A DNA stretch of 64,000 nucleotides from contig JALJCQ010000016.1 of NCBI GenBank assembly GCA_023091665.1, positions 62,001 to 126,000 of the forward strand, in the 5' to 3' direction. Below are positions 1-9,199 of the stretch, in pieces (position 1 is the first letter of the stretch; each line of letters begins with the position of its first letter). The DNA is from Pythium myriotylum (taxonomy: Eukaryota; Oomycota; Peronosporomycetes; Pythiales; Pythiaceae). The position numbers and the translations under genes were made by a program. The notes beneath the pieces are model-generated. The model saw nothing but the letters and a program-made list of their open reading frames with translations, was not told the DNA's origin and made no database searches.

Positions 1-902
1 TTCCACGTCCTTGACCACAGCAACATGGAGATTTTCCACGCCACTTCACCACAGTGTGCTCGTCTGCCCTTCACGCCGTACATGCGAGCAATTGGGTCAG
101 CCACTCCCTAGTAGAGAGCAGGCAGAGCTCGGAGAACTGACTTGCGGAGGTGGTGGTAATGCCAGTTGGCTCGATATAGCAGGGATGTTGGCTCCGTCGA
201 GTGAGTCTGAGGCAGAGAGCAGCAGCGAGGACGAAGACGCCGATGAAGACAGCGACTCTTACAACTCCCCGGCAAATATGCCACATTACAAGTGTGAATT
301 GTCGATTACCCGTGTTCGTGTGACAAAAAAGTCGGTAATGCGCCGGCGTGCTCGCCATTGGAGACATAAGTGCTTCTCACGGTGGCTGATTTGGCTGGTG
401 CTGATACAGATTTATAACCAATCAAAATTGTGCTGATGTCAGAGACTGTGAGAACTCGATCAACCACCAGCAGGCTGGCAGCTGCTGCCACGAGGTGTTC
501 ACTTTGACTGCAGCAAGATGACCCACAACATCCTACGATGACGCGCGAATCCTTCCGAGAGCAATTTCTTCGTGAGCTGAAGCCCTTTCTAATGCTCTAC
601 CACTCGTCACCAACGTTCAGGAAGATGTTTCCTCCGCGAAATGAGTGATGAAGCGTGGTCATGCGGACTAAAGTACTGTTGACAGCATGAGTGGTCGTGC
701 TGATGCCAATATCAGCGAGCCAATCCAATCGCTAAATTTCGTTCGTTTCTACCAATCATCAATCATCAGCAAACGATTCCACAAAAAGCAATTTGTTTTT
801 GCTTTTCCTCGTTTGGCGTGCTCCCATCAGCAATAGGAGAAATACTGCAACCTGATTGGCTGCTGATTCGGCTGACACAACCGTGAGAACCACTATACAT
901 CG
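1..902. other. Non-coding or decayed stretch at left edge
   Basis: I see no convincing gene here. An open frame at 11-436 (acidic Ser/Glu/Asp-rich middle, basic end) has a low-complexity composition and overlaps equally long frames on the other strand. A short frame near 538-650 encodes a hydrophobic-basic peptide that stops quickly. CCAAT-like words are frequent between 700 and 880, next to the imperfect inverted repeat listed separately. The stretch probably belongs to the transposon-rich region that extends to 5.4 kb. Confidence 0.4.
705..872. repeat. Imperfect inverted repeat, possible small MITE
   Basis: The 21 bases at 705-725 (containing ATCAGCGAGCCAATC) are close to the reverse complement of 854-872 (GATTGGCTGCTGATTCGGC), with one extra base and about two mismatches. 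The arms are separated by about 130 bases with no open frame of note. The arrangement could be the ends of a very small non-autonomous transposon or chance symmetry around CCAAT-like words. No clear target-site duplication was found. Confidence 0.35.
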
Positions 903-1649
903 ATGGAAATGCCAGAAACGACTAATCCTAACCCGAGCACCATCATCGAAGAACGGAATTTACTCGCATATGCTAAAGGACAGCTTCTATCACTAGCTGT
1001 CGCAGGTCGTGTAGAAGTCGTGACCGTACGAGGGCTGAGCAAAAAAGATGGTCGCCATCGGAGGGGGACTCAACGTCGACCTAAAGCTCAATCCTCCACC
1101 TATCTTGAGGCGTGGGTGGGCGCGTCGACCTCAAGTGGGCAAAATGTATTGACCAAAGTACCTCCGTCTTTACCGAGAGAAAGTAAAGGAGATGTTCTTA
1201 CAAGGTGAGTTGACAAGATAGACAAGATAAACAAACAGGGAGCAGGACAAATGCACGAGCCACTTGTTGCAATGTACCCAGAACGATTCAACCTGCCGAG
1301 TGAGAGTGAGATTCGAGCAGAGATTTCGCGGTTGTTTGGAGAATCACGAAAACGCAAGAAACCTGAGGATAATACTCGAGGTGATTTTTCGCGACAGAAG
1401 CGGCGGGTAATGTCTGACATGTATGCGAGCTATCTCAAGGAAGTTGTGCGCGCTAACCCTGCGATCAAACCAAAGGATGCGGTTCCACTGTTTCGAGATC
1501 GATTTCCTCAGTCCGCTCTAAATTACGAGAGCATGAACTCTACAAACCACGTTACGGGCGGTGCAGTGGACACCATCGACGACAAGCAAATTCGAGACAA
1601 AGTGTCGTCATTGAAAAGTCAATCCAAGTCGGGGTCCGTACGGCCGTAA
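903..1649 (+). pseudogene. Unrecognised two-part open frame, possible decayed gene
   Basis: Two open frames lie in tandem: 903-1208 (101 codons) and 1251-1649 (132 codons, starting at ATG 1251). A good donor-like sequence (AAG|GTGAGT at 1205) and AG acceptors near 1238-1245 lie between them, but no GT-AG combination joins the frames in phase. The gene may therefore be frameshifted or mispredicted. The second part is lysine/arginine-rich, hydrophilic and probably helical, with Arg/Lys-rich segments that could bind nucleic acid. I do not recognise a family. The position just left of a transposon cluster makes an element-derived protein plausible. A genuine small gene using only 1251-1649 is the alternative. 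Confidence 0.3.
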
Positions 1650-2673
1650 CATGACTTTTCATATTGTTCCACGAAAAATCATGTTCAATTTGCATTTCGT
1701 TGATTGTCATTTTTGCAAAGCCTATACCAAGGCTATTCCTGGGGAACTCTCCTGTATGCACTCTGATTGTGGTCAATGGATCAAGTCCTCGGTGTCTCTC
1801 AGCAGCGCGATTGCGCCGAGTCGCTCCTTACTTGAGTCCTCGGCCGCATCTCTTCTCCGATAGGAAGAAGCAACCTGTGTTGTAGGTTAGACCATGGTGC
1901 TTGACTTGAGGAATAACCATCAGAAAGCAGATCACGAAGCGCCGTTCCGTCCTCAAGCGACGACGGTGTGGACTGCCATTGTAAACTCCAGGAAGACCCT
2001 CGGCCTCTGGCGGCGCATCTTTTCAGCTTGCCAACGCGAGGTCAAGACGGCAATCGTCTTGCTCGCTCTCCGTGCAGCGCCCCGAGTGGCAACCACACTG
2101 GGTCTATCGATAGACGCATCGACGTGGGCGACAAGGCTTCACCGGACGTTCTCTGATCTCTTAGTCCTGCACGTTCTCTTTGGCTTTCAGATTATCTCGC
2201 GCTGGAGATACCAACATCCCCCTGAGGAACGTCTATGGTCGGCGGCAAAGCCCGAGCACAAGTTGAAGCAGCCTCCACGACTTTTCATCCGTCCGACCGC
2301 CCTGAGTGGCGCGGACTTCCTCAACTTCTTCCTAGTGACTTCTCCCAGTGGCAGGCCTCCACTCTACAATTGCTCCAGGGTCATCCCCTTGCATTTGCAT
2401 GTATCGTTGTTCACCAAGTTATAACACAAATAGACTCCAACTTCAAAGAAAAGGAAAGAAGCGCCGTCCCACTGTCATGGCTGACGTCAGAAGGTACAAT
2501 TTCTCTTATTCATGTCATCCACTTGGTGTCTCCAAGTCCGAGATGACTCGCGCTGAGCGGTGGCATGCAGCCGGAAATTTCCCGATTCCAAAGGGAGAGG
2601 CTGCGTTTTGATCACAAGATCCCGTTCTCCATGCCATATAAATACCGTGGCTATACACTATTTTCCGGATTTA
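1650..2673. other. Stretch without a supported gene
   Basis: Open frames here (for example 1894-2424, 176 codons) lack recognisable motifs and are matched by overlapping frames. Composition is mixed. A TATAAATA word at about 2636-2643 lies just upstream of the inverted-repeat element at 2674. I cannot say whether it is a promoter or part of older element remnants. Confidence 0.35.
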
Positions 2674-3238
2674 GAGCATCTCCACCCGTCACTGTAAAAC
2701 GCCCCTGTAAAGCGATAAATTTCCCGGAGCGTAATTTACTTCCCCACCGCGGCCCTGAAAACAGATAAACTGTAAAAACGACACTGCAAATATCGCTCCG
2801 ACCCTGCAAACATGCGCACGTTTCCAGTGTGAAAGCCGATTTTGCAGTGTCGGGATTCTCAGATATTCTCAGCAATTATCAGATATCATCAGTGCGTTCG
2901 ATGGAACCGCCAAGGGAAACCGCGCCATTTCAAGTTTTCCCTTCAAGATCGGCACGGCGCGCACGCATCGCTCCGAACAGGTTCGTACCTGCAACTGCGA
3001 GAAGCGGTCTACGCTCCGCTCCGCACCCTGTCTTGCCCTGCTCATCCACCGCGCTTGTGCTCTGCTCCTTGTAGTCTTTTTCGCTCATTCAAACAACTCG
3101 ATTCAAACAACTCGTTTTCAGTGGCATTTTTTCAGTGTCCCGGTGGGGGACCGCTCCATAAATTCTCAAGAGCGCCATATCTTTCACGGTAAATCAGGTT
3201 TTTCAGGGGCGTTTTTACAGTGACGGGTGGAGATGCCC
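2674..3238. mobile_element. Non-autonomous inverted-repeat DNA transposon (MITE-like)
   Basis: The left end at 2674 begins GAGCATCTCCACCCGTCACT and continues into GTAAAACGCCCCTG. The right end at 3238 is its near-perfect reverse complement, giving terminal inverted repeats of about 35 bases. The element is flanked by TTA at 2671-2673 and 3239-3241, which fits a 3-bp target duplication of the TTA/TAA kind made by PIF/Harbinger transposases. The 565-bp interior has no transposase. A related, inverted and truncated copy lies immediately to the right. Family assignment rests on the target-site length and the ends only. Confidence 0.8.
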
Positions 3239-3256
3239 TTAGTTCACTTGTGGAAT

Positions 3257-3299
3257 CCCCCCCCCCCCCCCCCAAAAAAAAAAAAAAAAAAAAAAAAAA
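3257..3299. repeat. Homopolymer tract C17 followed by A26
   Basis: Seventeen C residues (3257-3273) are followed directly by 26 A residues (3274-3299). The tract sits between the complete MITE-like element and its truncated relative. An A-tail after an inserted retrotranscript, slippage, or an assembly artefact could all produce it. Length in the true genome is uncertain because such runs are error-prone. Confidence 0.85.
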
Positions 3300-3359
3300 G
3301 CCTTTTCGTCCAGTTGTTAGAGAGAATCGGTGTTAAATAAAATTAACATGCAATTTAGG

Positions 3360-3606
3360 GCATTAGTTTTTCCATCCTGATGATGACTGGTTCCAAATCT
3401 GATAATATCTGAGAATCTCGGCCCGGCAAAACTTGCCAGCCCCCTGGAAAGTGGTGGTGGTTTGCAGTGGAACCACGTTTTTTGACGTGTGAAAAATACC
3501 GGGTTTGACTTTTCAGATGCCCGGTGGGAGAATAAATTTCTCTCCGGGAAAAATATCACTGAAAAGACGTTTACAGGGCGGTTTGCAGTGACGGGTGGAG
3601 ATGCTC
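3360..3606. mobile_element. Truncated, inverted copy of the MITE family
   Basis: The right end (GACGGGTGGAGATGCTC, ending at 3606) matches the terminal repeat of the element at 2674-3238, and TTA follows at 3607-3609. Reading inward on the reverse strand, blocks resembling the left half of the first element recur in the same order: CCCGGAG, a CCACCG block, and GATTCTCAGATATT. The opposite terminus is missing, so the left boundary near 3360 is approximate. The copy is diverged from its neighbour, pointing to separate insertions rather than a recent duplication. Confidence 0.65.
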
Positions 3607-3629
3607 TTAGTTTTTGGAGTTTGTTGGTA

Positions 3630-5360
3630 CCGCATGGAATCGCGTATAAATCTCACCTCATATAAACCACAAGCCGAGATTGACCAATCAAAACACATTT
3701 CAAAAGTACAGCTGTATTACGCATGTAAACCACAGCGAAAAATTTCACTCACGCACAGGTCCTCCACTCACTTCCATTCAAGCCGATGGCAGAAAGACCG
3801 CGTAAGGCGCGCCGAAAGGAGCGCGCCACTCGTGATCCGATCACACCTGCCCAGAAGCTGCAGACACTGCAGATTTGGGCTGATAGTTCTGACGTCCATG
3901 TAGCCATCAACACTGTTTTCCCATTTTTAGAACCAGAATAATACGACTCACGCCGTCGAAGTGTAAGCGTGGAAAGAGGATGCTGAACGCTTCACGGAGT
4001 TGGCACGCCGCCCCAGAACCAGCCAGAAAAAGAAGCAGCGCCCATTGGGCTCAGGAACTCGCCTTCCCCGCGCAGAGGAAGAAAAGTTGGTCGTGTGGGT
4101 CAATCGTCTGCGTGGGGAAGGCGTGCCGATTTCTAGTGTGATGCTGGCGAAGAAGGCCGTGAAGGCCGCCACCGCTCTTTCCATCACCGGCTTCATCGGC
4201 TCGAAGGCGTGGCAGAAGCGCTTCCGTCAGCGCCACCATCTCTCCCTCCGTGCTAAGACCCGCCAAGGCCAAATTCGCCCAGCTGACGCCGCTGAAAAAG
4301 CAGAGGCGTTCGGCCGAAAAGTCCGTGAAAAGATCGCTGAACTTAAAGTCGACAGAGTCTACAACGCCGACCAGACAGGTATGTAGTATTGCATAATTCA
4401 TTAAAATGGAAATCTCACGGTTTTTAGCTGTTATGTTTGAGTACATTCCTAAACGAACCATCGAGCAAACCGGGTCCAAAACAGTGTGGATCCGATGTGC
4501 CAGCGGAACCAAGACCCGTGCAACCGTGATGCTTCTGGCAGACTCTATCGGCAACAAAATGAAGCCAACTGTGATCTTGAAGACCACGCCATCAAAACTC
4601 GCACACGTCGCAGCTGCCAACGTGAAAGATCGCCACGGTTTCGGGATTCGAACGTGGTCAAAGGTCAAACAAATCCAGTCATCCACAGGCATGCGAGTGT
4701 ACGGTAACAAATCTGGCTGGTGGAACGAGAAAATTCATCTTCTTTTTTCTCAAAAAGCATTTCGGTAATCGCGAAGAGCCCGAGAAACCAGTACTGCTGC
4801 TGCTGGATGAGTTTTCCGGTCACTGGACGCCAGACGTGCGCAAGTATGCTGCTGAGATCAACGTCCATCTCATGAAGGTGCCCGGTGGGCTAACGTCAGT
4901 CTGTCAACTAGCTGATATCTCATGGATGAAACCGTTCAAAGATCAGATTCGAGCGTCGTGGGTCGACGCACTGATGGACCAACTCGAGCGCCACGTCCCA
5001 GCCAACCCGTTCAAGTTGGAAGCCCCGAAGATGGAGCAAGTCTGTCAGTGGGTCGTGTCTGCATGGGACAAGATGAGCCAGAGATCCATCTGCTCCGGAT
5101 TCGAGCGAGCACACATTCAAGATCGATGCACTGCAGTGGCCCAGATCCTTCAGGAGCGTCATCTCAGCACTGAAGAGCTAGGTAGCGAAGATGAGTTCGA
5201 TGCCTAATTCAATACATTGGTTTGCGTAACATGATAATTGATAGAGACCTTCGTAACTTACAGTCGATGATGTAATTTACATTCACACCGTAATAGAGGA
5301 CGCCGCCTCGTCCACGTCTGCGACTCAACAACGGTGTGGTTTACATGCGATTCCATGCGG
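3630..5360 (+). mobile_element. Pogo-like DNA transposon with terminal inverted repeats
   Basis: The ends form a 21-base terminal inverted repeat with two mismatches: 3630-3650 (CCGCATGGAATCGC...) and 5340-5360. TA dinucleotides flank both ends (3628-3629 and 5361-5362), the target duplication of the Tc1/mariner-pogo superfamily. A subterminal word, TAAACCAC, recurs inside the left end and adjoins the right repeat. The 1.73-kb body encodes one transposase with a helix-turn-helix DNA-binding region followed by a DDE-type catalytic domain. Insertion occurred 21 bp from the truncated MITE copy. The element is almost complete, but its gene is broken (next entry). Confidence 0.85.
3786..5207 (+). 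pseudogene. Pogo/Tigger-type transposase, disrupted
   Basis: The frame starts at ATG 3786 with a basic peptide, then is lost. The main DNA-binding segment (about 3967-4378) resembles the CENP-B/Tc5-type helix-turn-helix region. A GT-AG intron at 4379-4427 joins in phase to the first part of the DDE domain. Catalytic acidic residues can be placed in NADQT (about 4362-4376), LLLLDEFSGHW (about 4788-4820) and LADISWMKPFK (about 4908-4940). Two lesions are visible: an in-frame TAA at 3964-3966 upstream of the DNA-binding segment, and a one-base frame change near the T6/A5 runs at 4743-4756. The C-terminus ends at 5207. The gene would not make a full-length transposase as it stands unless the frameshift is a sequencing error. 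Confidence 0.75.
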
Positions 5361-5465
5361 TATTAATAGCACAATACTTGACCTATATTAGGATCGGGCT
5401 CATTTAGGTGGACTGTGGCTGTTGGCTGTTGAAAGGACTGGACTCGACGCTGATCATTAGAGGCC

Positions 5466-5842
5466 ATGTCGCGCAAGAACAACCGCACCAAGATCAAGGA
5501 GCAATACGAGCTGGAGGTGCGTGGGCATCGATGTGCGTGGGCATCGACGGTCGCGTTGGCTGTGGTTACTGACCGGTGCAACTGCTGTAAACGCAGGTCC
5601 AGCGCGCGAAAGAACGCAAGGAGAAGCTCCAGAAGAAGCGCGAGCGAGTAGGTGCTGGTTGGCGGCGATCGGCGACGCACGCGGGAGATTGACATTGCTG
5701 GTGGAAAACGTAGAAAGCGCAAAAGGACGAAAAAATGGTCGTGAAAAAGGTCTCCAATAAAGTGCTTCGCCGGATCAAGCAGCGTGAGGCTGAGCGCGCG
5801 GCCAAGGCCGCAGAAGAGGGCAAAATGGACGAGGACAAATAA
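5466..5842 (+). CDS. Small basic 76-aa protein, unrecognised
   Basis: Three exons join cleanly in phase 0: 5466-5516, 5597-5647 and 5714-5842. The introns are 80 and 66 nt with standard GT...AG ends. The 76-residue product begins MSRKNNRTKIKEQYELE, is dominated by Lys, Arg, Glu and Gln, and should form one or two long charged helices ending in an acidic EDK tail. It resembles small nuclear/nucleolar or ribosome-associated proteins in composition, but I cannot name a family. It ends only 23 bp from the 3' end of the convergent LRRC49 gene. It is too short and too spliced to appear as one open frame, so it could easily be missed. Confidence 0.65.
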
Positions 5843-5865
5843 GTCTAAATACTCCCTATTTGCAT

Positions 5866-8274
5866 TTACAGACCGTCGAGACACCTGGACATGTAGTTGT
5901 CTTCTTGTTCCACAATCTCTTCGAGTGTTTCCTTTGCGATGGCAGTAAGAAGAGCTTTCCACGAGTTCTCTAGGAGCTGGCCATCGGTGTCGTATGGTCA
6001 GACGTAATCTCTTCCACACTGAGCAGGAAACGTACCGAATGTTTCTTCTCCATCTCATACGCTGCAGCTAGGATGTCGTTAGTGATGTATGGGGCAGTCA
6101 ATCCTCGAGACTTCGTGTCTTTGAGCCTCGTCGACGATACTTCCGGTGGAGTATTTACGACATCCCGTTGCTTTGGTCTTGGCACGGATACCGGCTTATG
6201 GAAAAGCTGTCGACCCGACGTTCTCTCCTCCACTGTAACTTCTCTTCCGTTCAGGCGCGCTACATTCTACACTTGCAATTGCAGATGACGTTTATCAAGG
6301 CGGCTGGCACGAAGGGTATCATCGTAACCTACGCTGATTCTAGCAGCGACAAAATGCCGGAAGAGTGACCGAGTGCAGACATTGTTATGGTACACAAACA
6401 GCTATCCAGACAATAAGAAAGCAATCTTCAGCGTGAGCGATACCAGGTCAAGGGTCGTTCGTGGGGTCTCACCTCCTCAACTTTGCTACCCATGTGGGTT
6501 AACCAGGCCAACTGATCGAACGATTCAATGTCATTGTGAGCAAAGTTTAAGCGACGAAGGCGCGAAAAAAGCTTGAGGTTTGCGCTTGTTGATGACGCAG
6601 CCACTGCCCTGACGCGATCGATCAATACGAACTGAAATTTGATCGCGTGGACAGATGCGTGGATTTTGGCGTCCTCCAGAACCTCCAGTGCATCTCCATA
6701 CAGAACCAGTACGCGATACTCCCCATGAACCTCGATCTCCGAATATCCCGCCTTGCTGTTATGGACAGTGCATTCCTCTCGACTGGTAGGTTTTACCTCG
6801 GTATCCTCAGTTTCATCCTGATTTGCTCGTATCCTTCCACGCGGCTGACCCCACGCAGCCCCTGATAAGGCCAACGATCCACTTCCCCGTCTTGAGCCCC
6901 CACTACCGCGACGACTGATGCTGCCGCGGTCGCCTCTTGCTCGATTTTCCCATTGCGTTCGGACATGGGCGATGATTTGCTCACGTTGGGATTGTTCCAG
7001 ATCATCTCTTTCTTTCGCGGCCGCACGGGACTGGGAATAGAATAGCAGTCCTTCCTTCCGCTCTGCGTCACTTAGGGGGCGAAGGTCTAGATGCTTGAGT
7101 TGAGGAAAAGATGAGATTAGACGGGATCGATACTCGCTCTGGTCAAGCTCCGAGACGGCGTTGTTGTCGAGGCGGAGTTCGACAATGGATTGGATTTTGA
7201 ACAGCGGATCCAGAGATTCTAGCTTCTCGAGTCTGTTGTTGGAAAGAAATAATCGCTGTAAGGAGGGCAATCGACCAATGGTGCTGCTGATTGCCGAAAT
7301 GTTATTTCGCCGCATGTTGAGTTCTGTGAGCAGATGAAGTTTCTCAGTGCCTTGAAGCGTTGTGATCTTGTTACCACCGAGATTCAGGACACGTAATTCG
7401 GTGAGCTCGTTCAAATTCTCCATCGACTCGATTTCGTTGCTATGCAGGTCAAGCACGTCGAGTTTCTTCAGGCTATCGAGGTTCTCTATTCGTTGTAAGC
7501 GGTTCTTGCCAAGCATCAGCACTCTGAGATTGGGCACATGGTGAAGGTTCTCTAGTCTCTGCGAGCAGTCAAGTTAATAGGATCATGGACAAACGAGCCA
7601 AATTATTTGGCATCGCACCTCTATTCGGTTGTTGTAGAGGTCTAGAAAAATGAGGTTTGGTAATTCCACGAGATTATCGATCTTTCGGATGATGTTATTT
7701 TGAAGGTTGAGTAGTCGAAGCATTTGCTCGCCTTCCAACCGTGGCAGCACATTTAAATTTCGGCGGTCGAGATTAAGTCGCTCTGGATTATTCGCCTTAG
7801 CCTGCAAAATTAAATGCTTCGACGTGAAACTCGAGACTGCAGACGTCAAGACTTCAACCACACCTTTTGATGCCTGTAGACAACCGGGACCCCGGTGGTT
7901 TCGTTGGTATCTGTGAAGTAGATCTAAATTTCTACTCAGATCGGTCCTCGAGGTCCAGACCAACACGCAAGCCTCACCTCCTGTTCCGGAACGTCGACTG
8001 ATACTAATTCGGGCTTACTCGATGAATCCAAGACGAGAATCTCTGGTTGACCACGTAGGGCGAGTGAGGATGATGTGCGACGTGCTGAGGCATCAGCAGT
8101 GCTGGGTTTTGGCGTTGGCGACCAATCAGATGCTCGTCTCTACAACGTTTGATCAGTTATATAATTCCGGCTCAGCCTGACGTATAACGCGTGCCTGGTA
8201 CTGGAAGCTGGCGTTGTTGGCTGCTCCGTTAAATGCACTTCTGTTGGATACATTGACGATGTTGATAAGATCAT
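5866..8274 (-). CDS. LRRC49: LRRC49-like tubulin polyglutamylase complex subunit
   Basis: Eight exons read on the minus strand: 8274-8182, 8139-7978, 7923-7864, 7801-7619, 7558-6473, 6401-6333, 6266-6036 and 5976-5866. All junctions are phase 0 and give 664 aa, close to the roughly 690 aa of animal LRRC49. The order of landmarks matches that family: a GVPVVYRHQK segment, PERLNLDRRNL leading into about seven SDS22-like leucine-rich repeats, a Ser/Arg-rich spacer, then a second block (YRVLVLYGDALEVLED) and a LEE-x-FRHF-x-LNGREVT segment typical of the C-terminal cap. LRRC49 is a scaffold subunit of the TTLL1 polyglutamylase that modifies axonemal and centriolar tubulin. The start ATG at 8274 is the first giving an in-phase N-terminal exon. 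The N-terminus is the least certain part. Confidence 0.88.
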
Positions 8275-9199
8275 TCACGACATAACACAGCGTCACACGT
8301 ACTGCACGGGGTCTCGAACATGGCCGAAGAAAGGTTCCTGCACCCAATTGACAATTATTATGGGATTACTCAGCGAGCTGCCGCCTGCACGTACATCGCC
8401 TGCTGTCGCAGGCCTAGGGCCCATTTCCTCCAAAGGAAGAATACGTTCACGACCCAGGATTCCACCTCGACCCTGTACAATCGGTCAGCTCGACCGGCAT
8501 ATCTCCGCAGCAAGGCTAAACACGTACACCTTCATAGAGAGACCGACGAGGCCTCTCCGGTGTGGCAAGCTTGGCGGGAGACCTCGCAGTCGGAAGCGTC
8601 GGCGCTACAATCGGAGGCGACACGTACGGTGATCGAGTACGCATCTCTTCGAGCTTTGTCCAACGTAGGGGCTGCGAGACGCCTCGCGAAGAGCCACTTC
8701 TCCTGATCGGGGAATTGACGATTGAGGGTCGAGAGCCGGCGCTGTTATGCGCTGCTTCGTCAAGAAAACATCAATTAGTCCGTTGGATGAAGCATGGACA
8801 GTGATGTGCCACACCAGACGCGTCGTGGATCTCTGGGAACTGGCTACCCGCCGCTGCAGACGGCTTCGAACTTTGTCGACCCTTGAGTATATCGGTGTCG
8901 TTGCTCACTGGCGCTGCGTGCATCTTTACGACCAGTCAACGCTTCAATCACCCTTTTGGTCTCCATGCAATGAGCGTTTCCTCACAAACGGGGACAGCTT
9001 CTCCTTTCGCGCCGCTGCGATCTTGCTGAAGAGGCCGAGCGCCACGCCTGAATCTGAGCGCTTGACCGCCGGCGGCGAGAAGGTGCGAGGTGCCATGGAG
9101 GGAGAAGGCGTCGCGTCCATCGCGACGCTGCCGAGAGGAAGACTGAGCCTAAACTAGAGTCTGCTGGTCACTGTGTTGAAGTGACCTTTGGGGGACACG
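8275..9199. other. Spacer between divergent LRRC49 and Kelch-Hint genes
   Basis: This 925-bp spacer separates two divergently transcribed genes. Open frames at 8320-8706 (128 codons) and 8747-9157 (136 codons) lie on the plus strand, but they overlap frames of similar length and show no motif I recognise. A small unrecognised gene cannot be excluded. The simplest reading is two divergent promoters. Confidence 0.35.
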
